Source of the DNA: Pseudorasbora parva
Lineage: Eukaryota; Chordata; Actinopteri; Cypriniformes; Gobionidae
Reading direction: 5' to 3'
DNA: 64,000 nt
Assembly: GCF_024679245.1 (NCBI RefSeq)
Contig: NC_090187.1
Span: 22,414,495 to 22,478,494 of the forward strand
Shown here: positions 11,097 through 20,195 of the stretch, in pieces
Numbering within the stretch: the first letter of the stretch is position 1
Layout of the letters: every line of letters starts with the position of its first letter
Program-made: the position numbers and the translations under genes
The notes under the pieces: model-generated
What the model saw: the letters and a program-made list of their open reading frames with translations, nothing else
The model's database searches: none
Told to the model about the DNA's origin: nothing

Positions 11097-12971
11097 ATGT
11101 CCCGTGCCCCCAGCCCTGCCGTCCCGTGGGACCGCCTAACGACATGGCTGGAAGCGCTAACGGCCACCAGTCAAGGAAGTCTGGGGCAGCTGAACCAGGG
11201 ACAACTGGACACAGAGCTAGACCAGCTGATGACACACGACCCCACGCAGAGCTACTCCAACAAGGAAGTGGCCAAGATCCTCGGAAGCCTCGCCCACGTC
11301 CTCATCGCACAGGCACGGCTAAGCGAAGGGAGCTACGCCAACCTGGAACAGGAGGCAGCAACGCTAAAGCTTCAAGCCGAGGAGGCCCGGAGAGACCAAG
11401 CCCTCACCCAGCTTCGTCTAGATCAGCTTCTGGACACAGAGAAAGATGACGAAACAGACAAAGAACAAAGAAAAGAAATAGAAAGACTTCAAGAGACCCT
11501 GGAGGAGCTCCGTCGTGACACCGACCGACGAATACAGTCAGAGAAAGACGCCAGGAAACACCTCGACGAAAAGCTTCGGCGTGGCGAATCCCTCCTGGAA
11601 AGAGCCCATGATGAACTTAAAGACAGAGACATTAACGCTAAAGTCTGTGCAAAACAGTTGCAGTCGGCACAAGCCGAGATTGACGAGCTCATCCAGCAAA
11701 GACACGAGCTCAAAGATGAACTTGACATGGTGCACAGAGAACTGAGACAATCATATAAAGTGCAACGTGACCGGAAAGGGGAAACACACAACACAGAGTT
11801 TCCCCTGACCGATTACTCCGCACCTTTGCACCAAGAAGCAAGAACTACGAAGGGGGATGACAGCCCCCTGTGTAAAAGATCACCTGCCAGTCTCCACGAA
11901 TCCCCGTCAGCAGCAGAGGAAAGGACGCACTTCCAGGAAGTCAAGGTCGACAGCCACAAAGCCTCAAAGAACCTTGACAAGCTGGCCAGAAATATTCCTA
12001 CCTTCAGCCCAGACCCGGCAGGAGGACACGACATCCACGCATACTTAAAAGACATTGACTTTTACTTGCAAACTGTCGCTCACGCGAACAACTGGGACAG
12101 ACTGTACCTGCTCAGGGCCACGTCTAATCGGGACGTACGCAGCTTTCTGGATCGACAACCAGAGGCCATCAAAGCGGACTACTGGCATCTACGACAAGCT
12201 CTAATTCGTGAGTACTCCGATCCCGAGTCAGACCAGGGGCTCATCACTGCCATGGAACTCAAGCAAGCCCGACTCGAGACCTCACAGAACTTTTATAACA
12301 GACTGCGACGTGCTTACTTCGGGGCACGTAACGACCCAGGCATGGAGGAGGACATCAACTTCAAAACTCTTTTCCTCCGAAACCTGCACCCTACCATCAG
12401 TCACCACCTGGGGGTGCTGGCGTGCCCGCGCAGCATGGACATGCAACAGTTAAGAGACTTGGCTCACAAAGCTTATGTCAAACAGAAAACCATTTCTGAA
12501 AAGACTGTAAAACAGCCCACCATCTGCCCTGTCTCTGAGCACCACCCAGAGCTAACCCTAGAGGGCGCCCAACAGAACCACAGTTACCGACCCGTCAACA
12601 GAGAGTCCAAACCACTCCACGCCAGCAGAGGGCAGCGTGGTCATAATGGCGACCGGCCACGGTACCAGAGCGATCGCTCTGAAAGATCCTGGGAACCGCC
12701 TCGCCCCTTTCACAACCAAAAGGGGGTGGGCACCTGGGAAGCTGGCCGACAACCCAGACGGAGCCGAAACGAACCTCCGGGTTCACCCAGCCCAGAAAGC
12801 CAGCGACGAGGCCACCCTCGACGGGACAATGGCAGGCCCAGACCTGAACCCACGTCTGGCAAAGAAAGTGCAGCTGCTTCTGAGGTCACAGAGCTCTTAA
12901 AAACCCTGAAAGAGTTCCTCCGACAGAAACCTCACAAGGAAGACAAGAAGGACGGACCAGGCACAGCATGA
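11097..12971 (+). CDS. gag: Gag polyprotein
   Basis: Structural polyprotein of 624 residues that would assemble the particle. I chose the ATG at 11097 because it directly follows the acceptor-like AG; an upstream in-frame ATG at 11043 would add only an 18-residue low-complexity peptide read from the pyrimidine tract. Residues about 82-222 are highly charged (Glu, Lys, Arg, Leu) and look like a long coiled coil. Residues about 298-465 (from NIPTFSPDPAGG, with DRLYLLRATSNRDVRSFL and NFYNRLRRAYFG) resemble the helical capsid domain of Ty3/gypsy and retroviral Gag. Residues about 495-590 are Arg/Pro/Gly-rich. No CCHC zinc knuckle is present, so RNA binding probably depends on the basic tail, as in spumavirus Gag. 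It ends at TGA 12969-12971, followed by CTAG, in frame with pol. No internal breaks were seen. Confidence 0.88.
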   Translation: MSRAPSPAVPWDRLTTWLEALTATSQGSLGQLNQGQLDTELDQLMTHDPTQSYSNKEVAKILGSLAHVLIAQARLSEGSYANLEQEAATLKLQAEEARRDQALTQLRLDQLLDTEKDDETDKEQRKEIERLQETLEELRRDTDRRIQSEKDARKHLDEKLRRGESLLERAHDELKDRDINAKVCAKQLQSAQAEIDELIQQRHELKDELDMVHRELRQSYKVQRDRKGETHNTEFPLTDYSAPLHQEARTTKGDDSPLCKRSPASLHESPSAAEERTHFQEVKVDSHKASKNLDKLARNIPTFSPDPAGGHDIHAYLKDIDFYLQTVAHANNWDRLYLLRATSNRDVRSFLDRQPEAIKADYWHLRQALIREYSDPESDQGLITAMELKQARLETSQNFYNRLRRAYFGARNDPGMEEDINFKTLFLRNLHPTISHHLGVLACPRSMDMQQLRDLAHKAYVKQKTISEKTVKQPTICPVSEHHPELTLEGAQQNHSYRPVNRESKPLHASRGQRGHNGDRPRYQSDRSERSWEPPRPFHNQKGVGTWEAGRQPRRSRNEPPGSPSPESQRRGHPRRDNGRPRPEPTSGKESAAASEVTELLKTLKEFLRQKPHKEDKKDGPGTA

Positions 12972-12975
12972 CTAG
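12969..12975 (+). promoter_or_regulatory. Leaky-stop context TGA-CTA-G between gag and pol
   Basis: Gag and pol share one frame and are separated only by TGA, two sense codons (CTA GAC) and the pol ATG. UGA followed by CUA is the best-known efficient readthrough context in animal viruses (alphaviruses) and in some vertebrate mRNAs. Gag-Pol is therefore probably made by readthrough. Reinitiation at the ATG nine bases downstream is the alternative. Confidence 0.7.
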
Positions 12976-12977
12976 AC

Positions 12978-15900
12978 ATGATACCTGAAATCAACCTGCC
13001 TGACCCTCCTGCAACTGAATCATCCACCCTGAACACTGTTCCCCAACCACAGACTAATGAACTAACTTTTGCACCCCCACACGTCAGCAGCACACCCACA
13101 CAACAGCTGACAGCAACAGCCTCTGATCAAGACAGCATCATGGGGCAGGCCAGCGTACCAGAAAGCGCTGTTTTGATTATTTGCACGCATAATGAGACAC
13201 TTGACACATATCCAGACGGCTTATTAAGCAACACACAGGTCCCCACACCAAGACTCCTGGGAAACCTAATCGAGAAGGGGATGGCTCGAAAACTCTATCT
13301 GACTATCACTATGGAAAGGGAATTTAAGCTCGAAGCCCTAGTTGACACTGGCTCCGACCTCACGCTTATATCCGCCCAACTGTTTGAAAGACTCAGATTT
13401 GAAGCACAGAGGCAAAATCGCACCCGTAACCTTCACACTTGTAAGCTAAATGTGCAGTCGTATAGCCAAAACGACATCCAGCTCAAGCACGTAGCTTCCA
13501 TCCACCTGACAATTGGACCAATGAGCCTGATACATCCCGTCTATGTCTCCCCTATGAACGCTTATCCTTTCCTCATCGGAAAAGACCTGCTGGACCGCTT
13601 CGAACCCGTACTGGACTTCAAACAGCTGAAAGTCTGGGCTCAAGTGCGTGACCCTCCGCCCCTTCAGACACACACATCGTCTGAGCAAGACTGTCAAGTC
13701 ACAGAGGTCACGGGAACTCCCGCAGAGCCAGACTGCCAGGTCACAAAGGTCACGGGACCCCCTGCAGCACACTGTGACAACCCAGCCTCAGCCCCAAAGT
13801 CAAGTGCAAGTTCGCTACTCTGCACATTTCAGCTAACCAAAGACTCTGATGCCTTCTGCCCCCGGCTCATGAATGACCTACAGCTGAATGACATCACCAC
13901 CACAAACATTATTCTCGCACTATGGGCCGATAACTCAGCCATTAGTCTCTCACTGTTCAAGTCACTCAGTGAAAAGGCACCACACACTCTTTACGCCAGC
14001 AAGCGCACCCGCTTTCCTTTGAACTCATACCCCTCCTCTATGGAGTCCGCCAAAGGAGTCTGTGCGTTACACCTGAAATGGAACCACAGGTGCCTTACCC
14101 ATTATTTTCTGGTCCTGCCGGACCCGCCCCACGATGTTTACATCGGAGCAGACATTCTGATTCGCCTCCAGGCTCATGTGGACGTATGTAACGAAATGGT
14201 ATGGGCTCCATTAACGTCACAGCCACCCTTTCCCATCAGCCTTGACAATCTCATGTCGGGACAGACCATCCCTGAAGTCTGCACGCTTGTCAGTGAACAA
14301 GAAACTGCAATACCAGCATACACCAAAGGGGTCGCTGTGCGGCTCAACATGCGATGTGGTCAAACCTTAAACCACACACTGAGTTTCTTCCAACCCTCAC
14401 CCGAGTGTGTGGAACTCGGACTCACACTTGAAGCCACACCCCTCACTGAAGTGTCATCTCGTATTGTTTACATCCTGTTCAACAACTGCACAGCAATGGA
14501 CATCAACATCCCAAAAGCCTTTCGACTGGGATGGCTAATCAGCAATGACTTTCATGACTTTGAACTTGTGTTACCCATCATTGGGCCCATTCCGCCCGCA
14601 CTGATACCAGCAGAATGTACAGACAACACCCTGTTCACTGTACCCTTCAAGTTCATCGCCATAACATCTGTCATGCCGGCGGCCAAAGACCAGGTCTGCC
14701 GAACGGAGCTGACAGAGGACAGTCACCTTGTAATATACACAGTCTCCCAACAGCCTGTCATGGAAACGGATGAACTAGCTGCACCCCTCCATACCAAACT
14801 GCCTGATGACACCCAGGTGGAGGAACCGTACCCCGGTTTTGAGTCTCAAGTGCAACAAATTCTACGAGACGCTAACGCGCTCCAAAATGAGACAGAACGT
14901 CAGGGACTCAGACGAGTCCTCTATAAGTTTAAAGAATCCTTTGCCAAAGACTCATTAGACTGCGGGCTCACAAACCTCCACACGGTGCGCATCCCAACAC
15001 AACCTGGTGCGCCTCCCACGTTTGTCAAGCAGTACAAGATCCCAATCGCTTCATACGAACCAGTGCAGAAGATTATCGAGTCCATGCTCGACAAAGGTGT
15101 CATCCGTCCATGTAACAGCACCTACTCCGCCCCAATTTGGCCCGTGCTCAAACCCAACGGCACTTGGCGCCCAACAATAGACTATCAAAGATTGAATCTA
15201 CAGGTGCCGCTGTCAAGGTGGCCAATGACTCAGTTGGAACAAGAAATACCCCGAATAAGGGGGGCCACAATCTTCTCTACACTTGATGTGGCCTCTGGAT
15301 TCTGGACCATCCCAGTGCATCCAGAAGATCAACACAAGCTGGCCTTCACATTTGGCAACCGACAATTCACCTTCAACAGGTGCCCGTTCGGATATGCTAA
15401 CTCACCAGCTGAGTTCAACATCTTCCTTAACAAAGCCTGCCCGGATGCCAGAGTAAGAGGCAACTTAATCTACGTAGACGACGTTCTCATGAAGAGCGCC
15501 ACGGTGGACGACCACCTGAAAGAAATAGACTATGTTTTGAACCAATTATCCGCAGCCGGTGCCAAGATTGCCCTCCACAAGGGACAATGGTGCCGAACCA
15601 AGGTCAACTACGTTGGCCTGCTCATCGGATCCCAAGGCATTGAACCTCAATCTAACCGAATTCATGCCATTCAAAACATCAAGCCCCCTACTAATGTTTC
15701 TAAGCTACGCAGTTTTCTTGGGGTATGCAATTACTCCCAACAATTCATCGAGAACTATTCAGACATTGCCAGACCGCTCACAGCCCTGCTAAAGAAAGAC
15801 TCACCGTTTGTCTGGACCGAAGCTCAGGAACATGCCATGGCAGCACTAAAAAGACATTTATGCACAGCCCCATGCCTTGCTTACCCAGATCCACAGAAGG

Positions 15901-18308
15901 AATTCTACCTGGAAGCCGGGTTTTCCGACCACTGTCTTAGTGCTGGCCTTTATCAACGACATGACCAAGACAAAAAGGTGGTCGCATATGCCAGCAAAAC
16001 GCTTCTCCCACCGGAGTGCAAGTTCTCGGACTGTGAAAAAGCTCTGTTCTGCACGGTGTGGGCCATACAGCGGTTCTCCAACTACATTGGGGCGCAGAAG
16101 GTTATCATAGAGACTTGCCACCAGCCCGTAATGTTCCTCAATAGCCAACGCATCCGAGATGGCGTAGTCACTAATTCACGTATCGCCACATGGCTGATGG
16201 CCCTCCAAGGCCGCACCGTTGAGGCACGATATGCACAGAACCACAAGTCTGCGCTGGGTAATGGCCTGGCTGCATGCCAGAACTGCTCCGATGACACGCC
16301 TACAGCTGCCGCTGATGAACAAGAACCCCAACAACAACAACTCACCTGTCACAGGTACTTTGAACTGAACGCGTGCCAGGACATGCCCACGGCCTACGTC
16401 GATGGGTGCTCCTACAACCACGACGGCACCCTCAAAGCAGGTGCAGGTGTGCTATGGGTGAACGATCAGCCGTGCCCACCACGACACTTCATGCTGGGCC
16501 CCCAGTCATCGCAATATGCAGAAATAGCAGCCATTCTCATAGCCTGTCAGATCGCGTCAGCCCATAACTTCAAAGAACTACTCATCTGTTCAGACTCTAA
16601 CTACGCCAGGCTCAGTTTCATTTGCCACCTTCCAACCTGGAAACAAAATGGTTTCAAGACCGCTAACAACAAGCCAGTCAAGCACCAACACCTGTTCCAG
16701 GAATGTGACAACATCACAAGTACACATGAACTGACGGTGTACTGGAAAAAGGTCAAAGGCCATTCGAAACTACCCGGCCCCGACAAAGACTTAAATGACC
16801 AGACCGATGCCCTCGCAAAGATGGGCGCACTACACGGCGAGATGTGGGAACCTCCAAACCCCACACCCAGCCCCGCCGTGGCAGTGCTAACCCGCAGCAA
16901 GCAACCAGCACCTGCCACGATGGCCGCCGCACAGTCACTAGCGCTCACGCCGCAGATTTCACACAACGACATTGCGGAAATGCAAGCCTCTGACACGGCA
17001 ATTAAGACAATTTTCGACCACCTCTCTGACCCCTCCGACCACCCTATCTCTGACTCTGACCTCTCCGAGGATTCAAGCCTCAAGCAACTATACAACTCCA
17101 AACACATGATGCGTATACAGGACGACATTCTGTGGTTTGCACCCGATGGCAGCACAACGCCACGGCTTGTGGTGCCACGATCGCAAAGGGGGGTGATGCT
17201 AATGTACGCCCACGACACACCATGTGCGGGACACCACGGCACCAGAGCCACGTATGACACACTGAAACAGGTGGCATATTGGCCCGGCATGCAGCAAGAT
17301 GTTGCGGAGTACGTCAGAGAGTGTCTGGTTTGCTGTCAGTTCCAACCGGCAAACCCGAACCACAGAGCCCCACTGCAACGCAGAGGAATCACGTTTCCGT
17401 GGTCAGACCTACAAATCGACTGGGTAGGACCCCTGCCCAGGTCCACAAGAGGCAACAAGTACTTTCTTACAGTGGTGTGCCAGTTTACCAAGTGGGTGGA
17501 GTGTCTACCAGCACCCAACGACACCGCCCAGACCACAGCATACCTCCTGTTAAACCACGTTTTCTCACGGTTCGGATTGCCACTGAAAGTCAACTCAGAC
17601 AGAGGCACCCATTTCACTGCCGAGATCATGCAACAAATCTGGAAATGCCTGGGGATACAGGCTAGACTGCACGTCAGTTACCATCCAATCGCATCAGGGC
17701 AAGTTGAACGATCGAATCGCACAGTAGTCGCCATGCTGAGAAAGTACGTGTCTGCTAACCAAAAAGACTGGGATATGAAACTCCCCCTCGTGCTGATGGC
17801 CCTCAGAGCCACCCCGCAGGAATCAACACGGGTATCCCCTTTTGAACTCATGACTGGGCGGCAGATGACTCTGCCACTACACCTGCTGTACCAACCCGGC
17901 GACTCCAACCTGGTCACCGCGTACACCACATTCCAGTACCTCGATGAGCTCCATAGACATTTAAAAACAACTTTTGCCTTTGCTCAGCAACACTTGCAAA
18001 AGAGCGCTGAAGGTCAGAAAGCCTACTACGACTGCAAAGCCTCACACCAAGAACTGGAGGTGGGCAACAAGGTCTGGTATTACAACTTCAACCCGCCACC
18101 TTTGACAGGCTCCCGACGATTGTCAAAGAAATTTCTGCCCCACTGGACGGGACCCCATGAGATTATGAACAAACTCTCTCCCGTCGCATACCAGATTCAG
18201 CTAAACCAGGGACAAAGAGAACCAGTTCTCAAATGGGTTCACAGGAACCAGATCAAGAGACATGTGGCCACTAACAGAGAAAGACAGTTAGGGGCCAATG
18301 CAAGCTGA
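12978..18308 (+). CDS. pol: Pol polyprotein: protease, RT, two RNase H domains, integrase
   Basis: The open frame has 1776 residues. (1) Aspartic protease about 100-225: LVDTGSDLTLIS with catalytic Asp123, then LIGKDLLD (Gly201). (2) A second protease-like domain about 285-415: ALWADNSAISLSLF where the DTG should be, then YIGADIL (Gly390); it lacks the catalytic triad. (3) A beta-rich linker about 430-575 containing ETAIPAYTKG, of the kind found between protease and RT in gypsy-type Pol. (4) Reverse transcriptase about 640-870 with YVDD at 832-835. (5) A degenerate RNase H (tether/connection) about 900-1110. (6) A second RNase H about 1135-1285 with Asp1142, Glu1182, Asp1206 and Asp1277. (7) Integrase about 1390-1740: His1412, His1419/1420, Cys1449, Cys1452, then Asp1481, Asp1541 and Glu1577 (35 residues between the last two), then a GPY/F-like C-terminal module (HWTGPHEI). 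All key residues of RT, RNase H and integrase are present. The frame is contiguous with gag across one stop codon. Confidence 0.96.
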   Translation: MIPEINLPDPPATESSTLNTVPQPQTNELTFAPPHVSSTPTQQLTATASDQDSIMGQASVPESAVLIICTHNETLDTYPDGLLSNTQVPTPRLLGNLIEKGMARKLYLTITMEREFKLEALVDTGSDLTLISAQLFERLRFEAQRQNRTRNLHTCKLNVQSYSQNDIQLKHVASIHLTIGPMSLIHPVYVSPMNAYPFLIGKDLLDRFEPVLDFKQLKVWAQVRDPPPLQTHTSSEQDCQVTEVTGTPAEPDCQVTKVTGPPAAHCDNPASAPKSSASSLLCTFQLTKDSDAFCPRLMNDLQLNDITTTNIILALWADNSAISLSLFKSLSEKAPHTLYASKRTRFPLNSYPSSMESAKGVCALHLKWNHRCLTHYFLVLPDPPHDVYIGADILIRLQAHVDVCNEMVWAPLTSQPPFPISLDNLMSGQTIPEVCTLVSEQETAIPAYTKGVAVRLNMRCGQTLNHTLSFFQPSPECVELGLTLEATPLTEVSSRIVYILFNNCTAMDINIPKAFRLGWLISNDFHDFELVLPIIGPIPPALIPAECTDNTLFTVPFKFIAITSVMPAAKDQVCRTELTEDSHLVIYTVSQQPVMETDELAAPLHTKLPDDTQVEEPYPGFESQVQQILRDANALQNETERQGLRRVLYKFKESFAKDSLDCGLTNLHTVRIPTQPGAPPTFVKQYKIPIASYEPVQKIIESMLDKGVIRPCNSTYSAPIWPVLKPNGTWRPTIDYQRLNLQVPLSRWPMTQLEQEIPRIRGATIFSTLDVASGFWTIPVHPEDQHKLAFTFGNRQFTFNRCPFGYANSPAEFNIFLNKACPDARVRGNLIYVDDVLMKSATVDDHLKEIDYVLNQLSAAGAKIALHKGQWCRTKVNYVGLLIGSQGIEPQSNRIHAIQNIKPPTNVSKLRSFLGVCNYSQQFIENYSDIARPLTALLKKDSPFVWTEAQEHAMAALKRHLCTAPCLAYPDPQKEFYLEAGFSDHCLSAGLYQRHDQDKKVVAYASKTLLPPECKFSDCEKALFCTVWAIQRFSNYIGAQKVIIETCHQPVMFLNSQRIRDGVVTNSRIATWLMALQGRTVEARYAQNHKSALGNGLAACQNCSDDTPTAAADEQEPQQQQLTCHRYFELNACQDMPTAYVDGCSYNHDGTLKAGAGVLWVNDQPCPPRHFMLGPQSSQYAEIAAILIACQIASAHNFKELLICSDSNYARLSFICHLPTWKQNGFKTANNKPVKHQHLFQECDNITSTHELTVYWKKVKGHSKLPGPDKDLNDQTDALAKMGALHGEMWEPPNPTPSPAVAVLTRSKQPAPATMAAAQSLALTPQISHNDIAEMQASDTAIKTIFDHLSDPSDHPISDSDLSEDSSLKQLYNSKHMMRIQDDILWFAPDGSTTPRLVVPRSQRGVMLMYAHDTPCAGHHGTRATYDTLKQVAYWPGMQQDVAEYVRECLVCCQFQPANPNHRAPLQRRGITFPWSDLQIDWVGPLPRSTRGNKYFLTVVCQFTKWVECLPAPNDTAQTTAYLLLNHVFSRFGLPLKVNSDRGTHFTAEIMQQIWKCLGIQARLHVSYHPIASGQVERSNRTVVAMLRKYVSANQKDWDMKLPLVLMALRATPQESTRVSPFELMTGRQMTLPLHLLYQPGDSNLVTAYTTFQYLDELHRHLKTTFAFAQQHLQKSAEGQKAYYDCKASHQELEVGNKVWYYNFNPPPLTGSRRLSKKFLPHWTGPHEIMNKLSPVAYQIQLNQGQREPVLKWVHRNQIKRHVATNRERQLGANAS

Positions 18309-18362
18309 ACACAACCGCCGTCCCCGAAACGAGAAGACTGACCCACCCACCTGGGACAAATC

Positions 18363-18384
18363 TCACTGACACACACTCTCTCTT

Positions 18385-18415
<31 letters not shown>

Positions 18416-18427
18416 TGCCTGTAACAG
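18363..18427 (+). promoter_or_regulatory. Candidate splice acceptor before env
   Basis: A CT tract of more than 50 bases ends in TTGCCTGTAACAG at 18427. The env ATG is at 18429-18431. This is an excellent 3' splice site and matches the retroviral habit of making env from a singly spliced mRNA. Confidence 0.65.
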
Positions 18428-18428
18428 G

Positions 18429-20195
18429 ATGCCACTGTGGATCCTGCTCCTGTGCCTCCAGACAATCAGAGGCCAGCCACCACCAGACATCATCACACCG
18501 GGTCCAGCCTCGGGCATCGTACTGAGAGAGCAACCTGGACTTCTGATCACCAACTGCCGAACCCACACTCAGAAGGTGTATGTCCGACTTGACCCCCGCA
18601 ACGTCTACAACGCACACTACCCCCGTGCAGTAGCCCAGTACAGCTGGGCCGGTGCTCGCTGGACAGAGGACTCTCTCCGCCACGCCGATGCTGATGTCAC
18701 GCACATGCTAAAACAACTAGAGAAGATGACCGTCACCCAGGCAGAATTAGGTGGACACAACCGCCGCCCCAAACGGTTCCTGGGAGCGCTGCTCGGAGCC
18801 GCTGCCGCCGTCGGAACTCTGTTTAACATTGGTATGTCCAGTGTCAACGCAGTGAACATCGCCACAGTAAGACGACATGTGGCTGAAATCCAAACTGAAC
18901 TTCCACAGCTCAAAGAGCAACTCACCACACAGAGTGCCGCTCTACAGACTATCGGCAAGACGTTGAGAGGAACTGTGGTAATTCTAAACACCCACAGTGT
19001 CCTGTTGAACCAGACCGTGAACTCCATGAAACAGTTATTCACCGTCTTCCAAAATGACTTTGCCCAAACACAGCTAGTTACCGCCTTAATGACGGACATG
19101 TTACGGGAAATAAGCTCGTCCATCGACAGCTTAGCCATGGGTAGAATCCCACCGTACCTGATACCCTTAAGCCTGGTGCAAAACGTGTTGGCATCTGCGA
19201 TCAACGCACCCACTGACCCGCTGCAGATACACCTGGCCTACTCCTTGGGAAGCGCCATTCCCCTGTATGTGGATCCCGAGCAGAAAGAAATGGGTTTCCT
19301 CCTTAATTTACCCATCATCGAGTCGAGCCGAATCTACCGACTCAAAGACATTATTAATGTAGGCTTTTGGAAAGGTAACACCCACCTCAAGGTGCGCACT
19401 CCTCAGGTAGTCGCGTACCATGACAGCGACACACAGCTGTACCTAACCCCAAACCTACACATGTGTACCCTGACCAAAGACATTCATTATCTCTGCCCAA
19501 GCAAACCTTTCCTCCGAGACAACACGGAGGGAATCTGCGGGTTGCAACCTATGCTCAGCAATACCCGCTGCCCCACCGACGCAACGCCTCGTACCCTAGT
19601 CACCGAGACGCAAGCAGAGATCGTAGGTGACAGGTGGCTCGTCAACACTCCCGTGCGCACCGCCACACTGATCTACGACCAACACGACACTGCGACTCGT
19701 ATCAACCTGCTGGATCAGAGCATGTGGGTCCAAGTACCACGAGGAGCCATCCTCCACCTGGACGACTTGGCCTTGTACCACCTCCCGAGCGAAGAATACC
19801 AGTCGGAACTGGAAATCCCCGCCTTCTTCAAGGACCACAACTTCACCCTCGCTCCCGAGTTAGAATTGTGGATTGAGAAAGGGGGGCCCCAGCTCATTGA
19901 CATTGCTCCCCTTGATACAGCCCTCCAAGCATTGTCCCGAATACCCATCCTGAATAACTCTCCTGTGGTCCAAACCTGGACCGCAGCTGACACTGCGCTA
20001 TGTGTCTCTATGATCTTCGGCAATACCCTAACCCTGGGCATCGCTTTCCTCCTGTACAGAAAATTCAACCAGATGAGAACCTCCACAGCCAAGCTCACAA
20101 CGGCCGTGTCCGGGGGTCTCCGATGGAAACCCCGGAGGGAAATTACAACGCCCGGAGCAGAGACGGACCTCATCGAGCTGGCGCCCCAGCCGTAA
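18429..20195 (+). CDS. env: Env: class I fusion glycoprotein with F-like layout
   Basis: A membrane glycoprotein of 588 residues that would mediate fusion with the host cell. It starts with a hydrophobic signal peptide (about 1-15), then a short N-terminal part of only about 100 residues with a single Cys after the signal (43). A furin-type site RRPKR lies at 112-116, followed directly by a Gly/Ala-rich hydrophobic fusion-peptide-like segment (117-135) and a long heptad-rich helix (about 140-240). A Cys cluster follows in the second half, then a transmembrane segment at about 524-545 and a 43-residue tail. The CX6CC motif of gammaretroviral TM is not seen. The short-then-long layout resembles F-type fusion proteins (paramyxovirus-like, or errantivirus/baculovirus F) more than a SU/TM Env. 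Homology is not proven; structure prediction would decide. The frame is open, so the gene may be functional. Confidence 0.85.
   Translation: MPLWILLLCLQTIRGQPPPDIITPGPASGIVLREQPGLLITNCRTHTQKVYVRLDPRNVYNAHYPRAVAQYSWAGARWTEDSLRHADADVTHMLKQLEKMTVTQAELGGHNRRPKRFLGALLGAAAAVGTLFNIGMSSVNAVNIATVRRHVAEIQTELPQLKEQLTTQSAALQTIGKTLRGTVVILNTHSVLLNQTVNSMKQLFTVFQNDFAQTQLVTALMTDMLREISSSIDSLAMGRIPPYLIPLSLVQNVLASAINAPTDPLQIHLAYSLGSAIPLYVDPEQKEMGFLLNLPIIESSRIYRLKDIINVGFWKGNTHLKVRTPQVVAYHDSDTQLYLTPNLHMCTLTKDIHYLCPSKPFLRDNTEGICGLQPMLSNTRCPTDATPRTLVTETQAEIVGDRWLVNTPVRTATLIYDQHDTATRINLLDQSMWVQVPRGAILHLDDLALYHLPSEEYQSELEIPAFFKDHNFTLAPELELWIEKGGPQLIDIAPLDTALQALSRIPILNNSPVVQTWTAADTALCVSMIFGNTLTLGIAFLLYRKFNQMRTSTAKLTTAVSGGLRWKPRREITTPGAETDLIELAPQP

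Noticed and set aside
11057..11449. 130-codon frame overlapping the start of gag
   Set aside because: Starts inside the GT tract and is read in a shadow frame of gag. Gag has the recognisable domains.
14268..14700. dUTPase within pol
   Set aside because: The beta-rich linker after the protease recalls dUTPase-like folds, but no dUTPase catalytic motif is visible. Described only as the linker typical of gypsy-type Pol.
16601..17290. 229-residue minus-strand frame inside pol
   Set aside because: Antisense shadow of the RNase H/integrase region. No domain.
18429..20195. A standalone endogenised paramyxovirus gene
   Set aside because: The layout is F-like, but the gene lies between pol and the polypurine tract of the provirus with its own splice acceptor, so it is the env of this element.
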